Position numbers and translations under genes: made by a program. Under the pieces are notes generated by a model, which searched no databases, was not told the origin of the DNA, and was given only the letters and a program-made list of their open reading frames with translations. DNA of 64,000 nucleotides, from contig NZ_AP024619.1 of the NCBI RefSeq assembly GCF_019668485.1, forward strand, positions 805,001-869,000, given 5' to 3'. This DNA is from Gelria sp. Kuro-4. Its GTDB lineage: Bacteria; Bacillota; DTU030; DUMP01. Positions 41,312 through 50,618 of the stretch are shown piece by piece; within the stretch, counting starts at the first letter, position 1; each line of letters begins with the position of its first letter.

Positions 41312-42220
41312 GTGTTCAAGAACAAGGCTCGCTGGGTTCTCGTCGGCATCCTGTCCCTGGCCCTGGCGGCGTCCCTCGCCGGTTGCGGCTCTAAACCGGC
41401 CCAACAGCCGGGCGGTGAAGCGGCTCCTCAGGCCCAGAGTTCGGACGAGCTTTCCGGCTCCATCACCGTGTCCGGTTCCACCGCGCTACAGCCCTTGGTC
41501 GAGCAGGCGGCCACCCAGTTCATGGCCGAACATAAGAACGCGCAGATCTCTGTGCAGGGCGGCGGCAGCGGCACCGGGCTTTCGCAGGTTTTCCAGGGCG
41601 CCGTCGACATCGGCAACTCCGACATCTTTGCTGAGGAGAAGGACGGCATCGATGCTTCCCAGCTGGTCGATCATAAGGCGGCGGTGATCGGCTTCGCCGC
41701 CGTGGTTAACCCGGCCAACACCGTGGACAACCTGAGCAAGGCGGACCTCATCAAGGTGTTCACCGGCAAGGTGACCAACTGGAAAGAAGTGGGCGGCCCG
41801 GACGAGAAGATCGTGATCATTAACCGGCCGAAGGGTTCCGGAACCCGCGCCACCTTCAAGGCCTTTGCGCTGGACGGCAACGAGGAAGCCGAAGGCACCA
41901 CACAGGAGTCTTCCGGTGCGGTGCGCCAGACGGTGGCCCAGACCAAGGGCGCCATCTCCTACCTGGCCCTCTCCTACGTGGACAGCAGCATCAAGGCCCT
42001 CAAGATCGACGGTGTGGAGCCCACCGAGGAGAACATCGCGAACGGCAAGTACCCCGTCTGGTCCTACGAGCACATGTACACCAAGGGTGAGCCCACCGGC
42101 CTCACCAAGGCCTTCCTGGATTACATGGTGAGCGATGCCGTGCAGAAGGATATGGTACGCCAGGCCGGCTACATCCCCATCACTGAGATGAAGGTGGAGC
42201 GGCAGGCGCCCAAGAAATAA
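41312..42220 (+). CDS. pstS: Phosphate ABC transporter substrate-binding protein
   Basis: A 302-residue lipoprotein: signal peptide with lipobox L-A-G-C near residue 26, then a phosphate-binding domain with ITVSGSTALQPLVEQAA, GGGSGTGLSQV, NPANTVDNLS, NRPKGSGTRATF and QTKGAISYLALSYV, which supply the phosphate ligands. It captures phosphate outside the membrane for PstCA. GTG start lies after GGGAGG. It is first of pstS-pstC-pstA behind PhoP-like repeats. Confidence 0.95.
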   Translation: MFKNKARWVLVGILSLALAASLAGCGSKPAQQPGGEAAPQAQSSDELSGSITVSGSTALQPLVEQAATQFMAEHKNAQISVQGGGSGTGLSQVFQGAVDIGNSDIFAEEKDGIDASQLVDHKAAVIGFAAVVNPANTVDNLSKADLIKVFTGKVTNWKEVGGPDEKIVIINRPKGSGTRATFKAFALDGNEEAEGTTQESSGAVRQTVAQTKGAISYLALSYVDSSIKALKIDGVEPTEENIANGKYPVWSYEHMYTKGEPTGLTKAFLDYMVSDAVQKDMVRQAGYIPITEMKVERQAPKK

Positions 42221-42337
42221 CCCCCGAAATAAACAGCAGCACTTTTGCGGCGCGAGTCCCCGTCGCGCCAGGCAGTGGGCATGCGCCTGCTGCCTTGCCG
42301 CGTTTTCCTCACAACCTCGCAAAAAGGTGGTAAGGTA

Positions 42338-43237
42338 ATGGCGGAGCACAAAGGCCACAGGCCGCGGCGAGCCTGGATCGAATTCATCCCGCCCGTCTGC
42401 GCCGGGGTGCTGGTGCTGACCACCCTGGCCATTGTGGTCTTTATCGCCCAACGTGGGCTGGCAACCTTCGTGGTGGACCGGGTGAGCCCGCTTGAGTTCT
42501 TTTTAAGCAGCCTGTGGAAGCCGGACCGGCCGGTGAGCGCCGGGGGTCCGGCCCTGGGCGCTTTGACCTTTATCTTGGGTTCGGTGCTCGTGACGGGGCT
42601 GGCCGTCCTCCTGGCGGCACCGCTCAGCGTTATGACGGCGTTCTTTATCGTTGAGATCGCGCCCGCCGCGGGTCGCCGCTTCATTCAGCCGGCGGTGGAG
42701 ATTCTGGCCGGAATCCCGTCCGTGGTATACGGCTGGGTAGGCCTTTCCGTGATAGTCGTCTTTATCCGCGAGCGCTTGGGCGGGCTCGGCTTTTCCGTGC
42801 TGGCCGGGGCCCTGGTGCTGGCGGTGATGATCGTTCCTACCATTGTCAGCGTGGCCACCGAGGCCGTGCGCAGCTTCCCGCAGGAGGCCAAGGAAGCCGC
42901 CTTGGCCCTGGGGAGCACACGCTGGCAGATGCTGCGCTGGGTGGTGTTCCCGGCGGTGCTCCCGGGACTTCTCACCGCGATCATCCTCGGCATGGCCCGC
43001 GCCTTCGGTGAGGCGCTGGCGGTGCAGATGGTGATCGGCAACACCCACACCATCCCGCACTCGCTCCTCGACCAGACCATTACCTTAACCAGCGGTATCA
43101 CGCTGGACATGGGCTACACTGTAATAGGCACCCCCTGGAACAACGCCCTCTGGAGCATGGCCCTGCTGCTGCTCCTCATTTCGCTGGCCTTTATCCTGGT
43201 GAGCCGCACCATAGCGAGACGGGGGGTGCTACGGTGA
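42338..43237 (+). CDS. pstC: Phosphate ABC transporter permease PstC
   Basis: A 299-residue permease with six spans and the inner-membrane-component EAA loop (EAKEAALALGSTRWQMLRWVVFPA). EILAGIPSVVYGWVGL is typical of PstC. ATG 42338 has AGGTGGTAAGG upstream. It overlaps pstA by 4 bp (GTGA). Forms the channel with PstA for phosphate import. Confidence 0.95.
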   Translation: MAEHKGHRPRRAWIEFIPPVCAGVLVLTTLAIVVFIAQRGLATFVVDRVSPLEFFLSSLWKPDRPVSAGGPALGALTFILGSVLVTGLAVLLAAPLSVMTAFFIVEIAPAAGRRFIQPAVEILAGIPSVVYGWVGLSVIVVFIRERLGGLGFSVLAGALVLAVMIVPTIVSVATEAVRSFPQEAKEAALALGSTRWQMLRWVVFPAVLPGLLTAIILGMARAFGEALAVQMVIGNTHTIPHSLLDQTITLTSGITLDMGYTVIGTPWNNALWSMALLLLLISLAFILVSRTIARRGVLR

Positions 43238-44118
43238 ACAACAAGACGGCCGACAAGCTGGCCACCTGGGCTTTTTGGCTTACCGCCGGCATTATCCTGC
43301 TGGTCTTGGCGCTCCTGGTGGGGTACATCCTCTACCAGGGCCTGCCGGTGCTCACGCCCCAGTTCCTTTTCGGGCGCTCGGAGTCCATCCGGGCCGGGGG
43401 CGGCATCGGGCCGCAGCTCTTCGATTCCTTCTACCTCCTGGTGCTTTCCCTGGCGCTCACGGTGCCCCTGGGCGTGGGAGCGGCCATCTACCTGTCCGAG
43501 TATGCGCGCCCCGGGCGGCTGCTGGAACTCATCCGCACCAGCACCGAGACCCTGGCTTCGCTTCCTTCCATTGTGGCCGGTCTCTTCGGTCTCCTGGTGT
43601 TCGTTAATCTCACCGGCTGGGGGTACTCCCTGGTGGCCGGGGCCCTGGTGCTGACCCTCCTCAACCTGCCGGTGATGGTCCGAGTGAGTGAAGACGCGCT
43701 GCGCGCGGTGCCGGTTTCCCTGCGCGAGGCCAGCCTGGCCCTGGGGGCTACCAAGTGGCAGACCATCTGGCATGTGCTCCTGCCGGTGGCGCTCCCCGGT
43801 ATTGTAACCGGCGGGATCATCACCGCCGGGCGCGCGCTGGGCGAAGCCGCCGCCCTCCTGTACACGGCCGGGCAGAGCATCGGCGCCCTGGACTTTCATA
43901 ATTGGGACATCACCAGCCCGCGCTCGCCCTTAAACCCTTTCCGGCCGGGCGAGACCATGGCCGTGCACATTTGGAAGGTGAACACGGAAGGGAAGATCCC
44001 CGACATCCGGCGCGTGGCCGATGGCACGGCCGCCGCTTTGGTGCTGGTGGTGCTCCTCTTCAATGCGGCCGTGCGCTGGCTGACACGGCGGCTGCAGCGG
44101 CGCCTGCAGGGGGTTTAG
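43234..44118 (+). CDS. pstA: Phosphate ABC transporter permease PstA
   Basis: A 294-residue permease, partner of PstC. It shows YLSEYARPGRL, ETLASLPSIVAGLFGL and the EAA loop LREASLALGATKWQTIWHVLLPV. It ends the cluster: no ATPase (PstB) or PhoU gene follows, and the rpmE promoter begins within 1 bp of its stop. The ATPase must be encoded elsewhere. Confidence 0.95.
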   Translation: MNNKTADKLATWAFWLTAGIILLVLALLVGYILYQGLPVLTPQFLFGRSESIRAGGGIGPQLFDSFYLLVLSLALTVPLGVGAAIYLSEYARPGRLLELIRTSTETLASLPSIVAGLFGLLVFVNLTGWGYSLVAGALVLTLLNLPVMVRVSEDALRAVPVSLREASLALGATKWQTIWHVLLPVALPGIVTGGIITAGRALGEAAALLYTAGQSIGALDFHNWDITSPRSPLNPFRPGETMAVHIWKVNTEGKIPDIRRVADGTAAALVLVVLLFNAAVRWLTRRLQRRLQGV

Positions 44119-44148
44119 TTGTCAAGGCGCAACTCGGTGTGTTATAAT
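44119..44148 (+). promoter_or_regulatory. Promoter of rpmE
   Basis: TTGTCA (44119-44124), 18 nt, TATAAT (44143-44148), 35 bp before the rpmE start. Confidence 0.82.
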
Positions 44149-44182
44149 TACGTAGTTGCCGGATGTGAGAGGGGTGAGAACT

Positions 44183-44383
44183 GTGAAGAAGGGGATTCAT
44201 CCTGAATACTACAAGACCGTGGTCACCTGCGCCTGCGGGGCGACCTTTGAGACTGGTTCCACCAAGAAGAACCTGCGCGTTGAGATCTGCTCGCACTGCC
44301 ACCCGCTCTTTACGGGGCAGCAGAAGATCATCGATACCGGCGGCCGGGTCGAACGCTTCACGAAGAAGTTCGGGCTTAAGTAG
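44183..44383 (+). CDS. rpmE: Ribosomal protein L31 (zinc-binding form)
   Basis: A 66-residue L31. [19 protein letters not shown], the zinc-ligand Cys residues (CAC, CSHCHP) and [13 protein letters not shown] are diagnostic of the Cys-containing form made when zinc is available. GTG 44183 is chosen since GAGAGGGGTGAG lies just upstream and L31 normally begins MKxGIHP. It stands in its usual place before DUF1385, prfA and prmC. Confidence 0.97.
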   Translation: MKKGIHPEYYKTVVTCACGATFETGSTKKNLRVEICSHCHPLFTGQQKIIDTGGRVERFTKKFGLK

Positions 44384-44406
44384 CAGAGCGCCGGCTCTGC
44401 TTTTCT
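44383..44406 (+). terminator. Rho-independent terminator after rpmE
   Basis: A 7-bp stem GCAGAGC (44383-44389) / GCTCTGC (44394-44400), overlapping the stop codon and followed by TTTTCT. Confidence 0.82.
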
Positions 44407-44507
44407 GTGCCGGGCGCGCACCCGGCGCAGGGGGGCAAAGCCGGCGTTTCTATCTGATCACGGGCGGCCGCGGCGGCGGCGCGCAACCGGGGAGAGGAGG
44501 GCTGGGC

Positions 44508-45362
44508 ATGGTGCGGCAGGTCGGCGGCCAGGCGGTGATCGAGGGCGTCATGATGCGCGGGCGGCGCTTTGTAGCCACGGCGGTGCGGCGCGAGAGCGGC
44601 GAGATAGTGGTACAGGTGAAGGAGCCGTGGAGCGCCGGTCGGCGTTTTCCCTGTCTGCGCTGGCCCCTGGTACGGGGCGCGGCAGCCCTCGTCGATTCCC
44701 TGGTGGTGGGCCTGGAGGCGCTCGCCTTTTCCGCCAACCAGTTCGGCGCCGAGGAGGAAAAGCTTACACCGCGCGACCTGGTGCTGACACTCGTCACGGC
44801 ACTGGGCCTGGGAGTGGGGCTCTTTATCCTCCTGCCTACAGTGCTCATGCGCTGGCTGGGTGGGGGCGGCAACCCGCTGCTCCTTAACCTGGGCGAGGGC
44901 GTGCTGCGCATGGCCATCTTCTTCTTGTATATCCTAAGCATAACCCGCCTGAAGGACATCCGACGCATTTTCGAGTACCACGGGGCGGAGCACAAGGTGG
45001 TGCACGCCTACGAGCACGGCCGGCCCCTTACTGTGGAGGAAGCCCGCCCCTTCAGCACCCTGCATCCCCGCTGCGGGACCAGCTTTCTCCTTTATGTCAT
45101 GGTGGTGAGCATTATCCTCTTTTCCTTTCTGGGGTGGCCGGCGCTCTGGCTGCGGGTGCTCTCGCGCCTGCTGCTCCTGCCGGCGGTGGCCGGCCTGTCC
45201 TACGAGCTCCTGCGCCTGGCGGGGCGCAGCAACTCACCCCTGGTACGCGCCTTTTCCTGGCCGGGGCTCTTGCTGCAGCGGCTCACCACCCGTGAGCCTG
45301 ACGGCGCGCAACTGGAAGTGGCCCTGCGGGCGCTGGAAGAGGTTGTGAAAAGGGAATCTTGA
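44508..45362 (+). CDS. DUF1385-family membrane protein
   Basis: A 284-residue protein with four to five membrane spans. The N-terminal [13 protein letters not shown] is the family signature, and [17 protein letters not shown] followed by [13 protein letters not shown] forms a conserved His/Glu/Cys-rich motif suggestive of a metal site. ATG follows GGAGAGGAGGG. The family is almost always next to prfA-prmC in Firmicutes, and function is unknown. It ends 10 bp before prfA. Confidence 0.9.
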   Translation: MVRQVGGQAVIEGVMMRGRRFVATAVRRESGEIVVQVKEPWSAGRRFPCLRWPLVRGAAALVDSLVVGLEALAFSANQFGAEEEKLTPRDLVLTLVTALGLGVGLFILLPTVLMRWLGGGGNPLLLNLGEGVLRMAIFFLYILSITRLKDIRRIFEYHGAEHKVVHAYEHGRPLTVEEARPFSTLHPRCGTSFLLYVMVVSIILFSFLGWPALWLRVLSRLLLLPAVAGLSYELLRLAGRSNSPLVRAFSWPGLLLQRLTTREPDGAQLEVALRALEEVVKRES

Positions 45363-45372
45363 GGTGAGAGAA

Positions 45373-46449
45373 ATGACCGAGATGATGGAAAAACTGGCCT
45401 CGATTGAGGAGCATTACGAAGAGCTGGGCCGGCTCCTGGCCGACCCGGCGGTGATCCAGCGCCAGGACGAGTGGCGGCGGCACGCCAAGGCGCACGCGGA
45501 GCTGGAACCGGTGGTCACCGCCTTCCGCGAGTACAGGAAGGTCGAGGAAGAGCTGGCGGAAAACCGGGAGCTCCTGAAAGAAAAGCTGGAGCCGGACTTT
45601 CGCGAGCTGGTGGCCGGCGAGGTGGACGCGCTGGAGAAGCGGCAGGCAGAACTGGAGCAGAAGCTGCGCATTCTCCTCCTGCCCAAGGACCCTCTGGATG
45701 AAAAAAACGTCATTATGGAGATCCGCGCCGGGGCGGGCGGAGAAGAGGCGGCCCTTTTCGCCGGCGAGCTCTTTCGCATGTACCAGCGCTACGCTGAAAG
45801 CCGCAGCTGGCGCAGTGAGGTGCTGGACGCCCATCCCACGGAGCTGGGCGGCTTTAAGGAGGTCATCTTTGCCGTGAGCGGCGAGGGTGCCTACAGCCGG
45901 CTCAAGTACGAGAGCGGTGTGCACCGGGTGCAGCGCATCCCGGTGACGGAATCAGGCGGGCGCATTCACACCTCCACGGTGACGGTGGCGGTACTGCCGG
46001 AGGCGGAAGAGGTGGATGTGGCGATCAATCCCGAAGACCTCAGGATTGACACCTACTGCTCCAGCGGCCACGGCGGTCAGAGCGTGAACACCACCTACTC
46101 GGCCGTGCGCATCACCCACCTCCCCACGGGGATGGTGGTGACCTGCCAGGACGAAAAGTCGCAGCTGAAGAACAAGGACAAGGCTATGCGGGTGCTCCGG
46201 GCGCGGCTCCTGGACAAGGCACAGCAGGAGCAACGGGCGGAGCTGGAGGAAGCCCGGCGCAGCCAGGTGGGTACGGGGGACCGCAGCGAGCGCATCCGCA
46301 CCTACAACTTTCCCCAGAACCGGGTGACCGACCACCGCATCAACCTTACCCTCCACCAGCTCAGTGCGGTACTCGAAGGGGAGCTGGACCCCGTCATTGA
46401 ACCCCTCATCACCACCGACCAGGCTGAAAAGCTCAAGCGGGTGGGCTAG
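45373..46449 (+). CDS. prfA: Peptide chain release factor 1
   Basis: A 358-residue class I release factor for UAA and UAG stops. The GGQ motif ([19 protein letters not shown]) lies around residue 230 and the stop-recognition region includes [30 protein letters not shown] is also diagnostic. ATG 45373 lies 6 nt after GAGGTG; GTG 45364 lies within that site. prmC, whose product methylates the GGQ glutamine, begins 1 bp after the stop. Confidence 0.97.
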   Translation: MTEMMEKLASIEEHYEELGRLLADPAVIQRQDEWRRHAKAHAELEPVVTAFREYRKVEEELAENRELLKEKLEPDFRELVAGEVDALEKRQAELEQKLRILLLPKDPLDEKNVIMEIRAGAGGEEAALFAGELFRMYQRYAESRSWRSEVLDAHPTELGGFKEVIFAVSGEGAYSRLKYESGVHRVQRIPVTESGGRIHTSTVTVAVLPEAEEVDVAINPEDLRIDTYCSSGHGGQSVNTTYSAVRITHLPTGMVVTCQDEKSQLKNKDKAMRVLRARLLDKAQQEQRAELEEARRSQVGTGDRSERIRTYNFPQNRVTDHRINLTLHQLSAVLEGELDPVIEPLITTDQAEKLKRVG

Positions 46450-46450
46450 G

Positions 46451-47353
46451 ATGGTAACGCTGGCGGAGGCCTGGCAGGAGGGGAGCGACCGGCTGCACCA
46501 GGCCGGGGTGGAGTCCCCCCGGCTGGATAGTGAGGTGTTGCTCCGGCATGTGTTGGGAAAAGGCCGCGCGGAGTTCTTCCGTGACCTGGGGGAGCCCTTG
46601 GCGGCCGGCGTGCTGGAACGTTTTCGCACCCTGGTGGCCCGGCGGGTGCAGGGCACGCCGGTGGCCTACCTCACCGGGCACAAGGAGTTTTTCGGGCTTG
46701 ACTTCAAGGTGACGCCGGCCGTGCTCATACCCCGGCCGGAGACGGAAATCCTGGTGGAGCGGGCCTTGCAGGTAGCGGCCGACCTTGTGGCGGCCAAAGG
46801 GGAGCTGCGCATCCTGGACCTCGGCACCGGCTCGGGGGCCATCGCGGTTACCCTGGCTGTGGGGCTGCCGACGGTACGGCTGGTGGCCACCGATTGTTCC
46901 CCGGCCGCCCTGGAAGTGGCGGCCGCGAACGCGAAGCGCCATGGCGTCAGAGAACGCATTGCCTTCAGGCTGGGAGACCTTTGGGGCGCCCTGCGGGAGG
47001 AAGACGTGATCCCGGGGCACCCCTTTGACATCATTGTCTCGAACCCGCCGTACATCCCGGCCGGCGAGCTGGAGCAATTGCCGGCGGATGTCAAACACGA
47101 GCCGCCGGCCGCCCTCGACGGGGGACCGGACGGCTTGGCGTTTTACCGGCGCCTGGCGACGGGCATCGGGCCGCGGCTGGCGCCGCGGGGCTGGGTGCTG
47201 CTCGAGGTGGGCGCCGGCCAGGCCCCTGCCGTCTGCCGGCTGCTCATGGGGGCGGGGCTCACGCCGCTCTCACCCGTGAAGGATCTGGCCGGTATCGAAC
47301 GGGTGGTCCAGGCCACTAATAGGGCGCTAGACAGGGGAAATAAAGAATGCTGA
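46451..47353 (+). CDS. prmC: Release factor glutamine methyltransferase
   Basis: A 300-residue SAM-dependent enzyme that methylates the GGQ glutamine of release factors. N-terminal helical domain, then LIPRPETEILVE, the SAM-binding LDLGTGSGAIAV and the catalytic SNPPYI motif. Directly downstream of prfA, its substrate gene. It overlaps the antiporter gene by 7 bp. Confidence 0.96.
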   Translation: MVTLAEAWQEGSDRLHQAGVESPRLDSEVLLRHVLGKGRAEFFRDLGEPLAAGVLERFRTLVARRVQGTPVAYLTGHKEFFGLDFKVTPAVLIPRPETEILVERALQVAADLVAAKGELRILDLGTGSGAIAVTLAVGLPTVRLVATDCSPAALEVAAANAKRHGVRERIAFRLGDLWGALREEDVIPGHPFDIIVSNPPYIPAGELEQLPADVKHEPPAALDGGPDGLAFYRRLATGIGPRLAPRGWVLLEVGAGQAPAVCRLLMGAGLTPLSPVKDLAGIERVVQATNRALDRGNKEC

Positions 47354-48504
47354 TGGAACTTATAGCAATTCTTTTGGCGACAAAAGCCGGGGGCTGGGTG
47401 GCACAAAGGCTGGGCCAGCCGGCCGTGCTGGGTGAGCTGATTGCGGGGGTAGTGCTCGGGCCTTCCGTGTTGGGGCTCCTGCACCCGTCGGAGTTGATCA
47501 CCGATCTGGCGCAGCTGGGCGTGATCATTCTCATGTTTATCGCCGGCCTCGAAACCGACCTGCAGCAGCTGGGCGAATCGGGCGGGCCGGCGCTCCTGGT
47601 GGCCGGCGGCGGCGTGGTGCTGCCTTTTCTCGGCGGCGCTTTGGTGGGCCGCACCTTCGGCCTTTCCTGGGCGCAGAGTGCCTTCGCCGGCGCCATCCTT
47701 ACCGCCACCAGCGTCAGCATCTCGGCCCAGACCTTGATGGAGATGAACCGCATCAAGAGCCGGGAGGGGGTAACCATCCTGGGCGCGGCGGTGATCGACG
47801 ACGTCTTGGGCATCATTGTGCTCACCCTGGTGGCGAGCTTCACCGGGACGAAGGGGGCCACCACATCCGTGGCCGGTGCCTTTGAGCACATGACCGGCTA
47901 TTTCTTGGCGGCCGGGCTGACCGGCGTCTTCGTCCTGCCGCGCCTGGCCGGGTTTGTAACGCAGCTTGACATCACCGAAGGCCTTTTGACCTTTAGCCTG
48001 GTGGCGTGCCTGCTCTTTTCCTGGGGGGCGGAGGCCTCAGGCGTGGCGGCCATCACCGGGGCCTACCTGGCGGGCGTATTCTTTTCCCGCACCCCGTACG
48101 GCCATAAAGTGGAAGACAAGGTGCAGGCGCTGGGCTACGCCCTGCTGGTGCCGGTTTTCTTCATCAACATCGGCCTCAACGCCCAGCTGGGCAGCATCCG
48201 GGGCGGCCTCATCGCGTTTAGTGCGGCGTTTGTTGTCGTCGCCGTCCTCGGCAAGGTGCTGGGCTGCGGCTTGGGCGCCGGGCTGGCCCACTACCCCTGG
48301 GTGAGTGCGCTGCGGGTGGGGGTGGGAATGATTGCCCGCGGTGAGGTGGGGATCATTGTGGCGGACCTGGGCCTGAAGGGCGGCATCATCGACCCGGCGC
48401 TTTACTCCATGGCGGTGCTGGTGGTGCTTTTGACGACGCTGGTTACGCCGCCGCTTCTCAGGCTGGCGTTCGCGCTGGGCGGTGAGAAGGCCGGTGAGCC
48501 CTAG
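47347..48504 (+). CDS. CPA2-type cation:proton antiporter
   Basis: A 385-residue membrane protein with 11-12 spans and no C-terminal TrkA domain. LGQPAVLGELIAGVVLGP, LIMFIAGLETDL, ATSVSISAQTLMEMN, GAAVIDDVLGI (with the paired Asp of the ion site) and GVGMIARGEVGIIVA are typical of KefB/NapA-like Na+ or K+/H+ exchangers. ATG 47347 overlaps prmC. A PII-like protein is encoded next, so activity may be tuned by a nucleotide-binding regulator (inference). Confidence 0.92.
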   Translation: MLMELIAILLATKAGGWVAQRLGQPAVLGELIAGVVLGPSVLGLLHPSELITDLAQLGVIILMFIAGLETDLQQLGESGGPALLVAGGGVVLPFLGGALVGRTFGLSWAQSAFAGAILTATSVSISAQTLMEMNRIKSREGVTILGAAVIDDVLGIIVLTLVASFTGTKGATTSVAGAFEHMTGYFLAAGLTGVFVLPRLAGFVTQLDITEGLLTFSLVACLLFSWGAEASGVAAITGAYLAGVFFSRTPYGHKVEDKVQALGYALLVPVFFINIGLNAQLGSIRGGLIAFSAAFVVVAVLGKVLGCGLGAGLAHYPWVSALRVGVGMIARGEVGIIVADLGLKGGIIDPALYSMAVLVVLLTTLVTPPLLRLAFALGGEKAGEP

Positions 48505-48529
48505 ACGGAGCCATAAAACGGCTGCGCAG

Positions 48530-48560
48530 CAGGTTTTGTACGGTGAGTGGCGAATATACA
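48530..48560 (+). promoter_or_regulatory. Two-box promoter-like element upstream of the PII-like gene
   Basis: CAGG (48530-48533), 17 nt, CGAATATACA (48551-48560). CAGGTTTT is shared with the ctpA copy. It would make the PII-like gene separately transcribed from the antiporter. Confidence 0.45.
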
Positions 48561-48581
48561 AAAGGGGGTAGTGGGGACCGG

Positions 48582-48941
48582 ATGAAGAAGGAAGGGGATA
48601 ACTTGCATCTGTTGGTAATAGTCTTGAACAAGACTAGCTTACTGACAGAGGTATTGGAGCTTCTGGCCGCGAAGGGAGCTAAAGGCGCCACCATCATCGA
48701 CAGCGTGGGCATGGGGCGAACCTTGGCAAAATCCGGTTATTCCGGTCCGCTGGTGGCCAGCTTTACCCGCGCCCTCAAAGGCTCGCCGCCCATGAACAAG
48801 ACTATCTTTTCTGTACTGGACTCTAATGAAGTGCTGGATGCGGCCGTCGCTGCCGTGCAGGCTTTCCTGGATCTTAAGGAGCCGGGATCAGGGATCATGT
48901 TTACCATGCCGGTACAAAACGTCTACGGCCTGGTGGAGTAA
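48582..48941 (+). CDS. PII-like regulatory protein
   Basis: A 119-residue protein (or 112 if it starts at the TTG at 48603, which has AAGGAAGGGG in better position). The beta-alpha-beta layout HLLVIVLNKTSLLTEVLELLAAKGAKGATIIDSVGMG followed by KTIFSVLDSNEVLDAAVAAVQAFL and FTMPVQNVYGLVE fits a ferredoxin-like PII fold, but the T-loop and residues for classic GlnB are absent. Genes of this kind often follow CPA antiporters. Role proposed: sensing a nucleotide or metabolite and gating the antiporter (inference). Confidence 0.7.
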   Translation: MKKEGDNLHLLVIVLNKTSLLTEVLELLAAKGAKGATIIDSVGMGRTLAKSGYSGPLVASFTRALKGSPPMNKTIFSVLDSNEVLDAAVAAVQAFLDLKEPGSGIMFTMPVQNVYGLVE

Positions 48942-48954
48942 GAGTACGGGCAAC

Positions 48955-48988
48955 GGAAAGGGCCACCCTGCGAGGGGTGGCCCTTTCC
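48955..48988. terminator. Bidirectional terminator between PII-like gene and bioY
   Basis: A 14-bp perfect stem GGAAAGGGCCACCC (48955-48968) / GGGTGGCCCTTTCC (48975-48988) between convergent genes. Confidence 0.88.
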
Positions 48989-49000
48989 TATAGGCCGGTT

Positions 49001-49561
49001 TTAACTTTGGGCGCCGGCCTGGCGCGGGGCGAGATGGTGGGCCGCCAGGCGCTGCGCCGCCACGGCGGCGACGGCGCACTTGATGAGATCGCCCGGGAGG
49101 AAGGGGAGCGCTCCCTTGGCCACGGCCGGGAGGAAGCCGATGTGCGCCACCAGGGCGAGCTGCGTTACCCCTAGAGCGTAGATGACGATGACGCCGCCCA
49201 GGACGTTGGCGACAAAGAGCCGGAGAAAGCCCGGCCGTGGAACCTGCTCCGTGAGGCGCCCGATGAGCCAGGCGGCCAGCGGCCAGCTGAGGATGTAGCC
49301 GCCGGTGGGGCCGGCCAGCACGGCCAGTCCGCCGCTTCCGCCGGCGAATACCGGAAAGGCCAGGCCGGCGAGGTCAAAAACCGCGAGCGCCAGGAAACCC
49401 AGGCGGCTCCCCAGCAGCGCTCCGGCCAGCATCACCCCGAACGTCTGTCCGGTGATGGGTACGGGGCTGAAGGGCAGCGGGATTTCCACGTAACCCAGGA
49501 CGGTCATGAGAGCGGCGAAGACACCTATGTAGGCTGTCTCGCGCAACGTGGGCCTTTTCAC
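49001..49561 (-). CDS. bioY: Biotin transporter substrate-binding component BioY
   Basis: A 186-residue membrane S-component of the biotin ECF transporter. PLPFSPVPITGQTFGVMLAGALLG and LAGPTGGYILSWPLAAW are diagnostic. GTG 49561 is chosen since AAGGAGG lies 11 nt upstream; the TTG at 49585 lies before that site. A BirA-type operator overlaps its promoter, so it is probably shut off by biotin. The general EcfAT module is not in the window. Confidence 0.94.
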   Translation of the reverse strand: MKRPTLRETAYIGVFAALMTVLGYVEIPLPFSPVPITGQTFGVMLAGALLGSRLGFLALAVFDLAGLAFPVFAGGSGGLAVLAGPTGGYILSWPLAAWLIGRLTEQVPRPGFLRLFVANVLGGVIVIYALGVTQLALVAHIGFLPAVAKGALPFLPGDLIKCAVAAVAAQRLAAHHLAPRQAGAQS

Positions 49562-49625
49562 TTGGGTGGATACCTCCTTATTCAATAGGCTGGGGGGCGC
49601 GGCGCGTACCGCGCTTCACTCCTTG

Positions 49626-49678
49626 AGTGTACCTATTTCCCGGGAAATTGTCAACTCAAAAAGTATATCTGGTTAACA
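49626..49678 (-). promoter_or_regulatory. bioY promoter with BirA-type operator and a second palindrome
   Basis: Minus strand: TTGACA (49654-49649), 17 nt, TACACT (49631-49626). A BirA-like inverted pair TGTCAAC (49649-49655) / GGTTAACA (49671-49678) with a 15-nt gap overlaps the -35. The spacer itself is a perfect 14-bp palindrome ATTTCCCGGGAAAT (49635-49648), a possible site for another regulator. Confidence 0.8.
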
Positions 49679-49764
49679 TTCCGGGCAAAAGGAGGGCTGC
49701 GCCGCCGGACCGCGGGGGCGCGCTTCGGCGTGCCCTTGTCCGCAGCAGGTGCGCAGCGCGCTGG

Positions 49765-50607
<843 letters not shown>

Positions 50608-50618
50608 GTTCTCACCCC

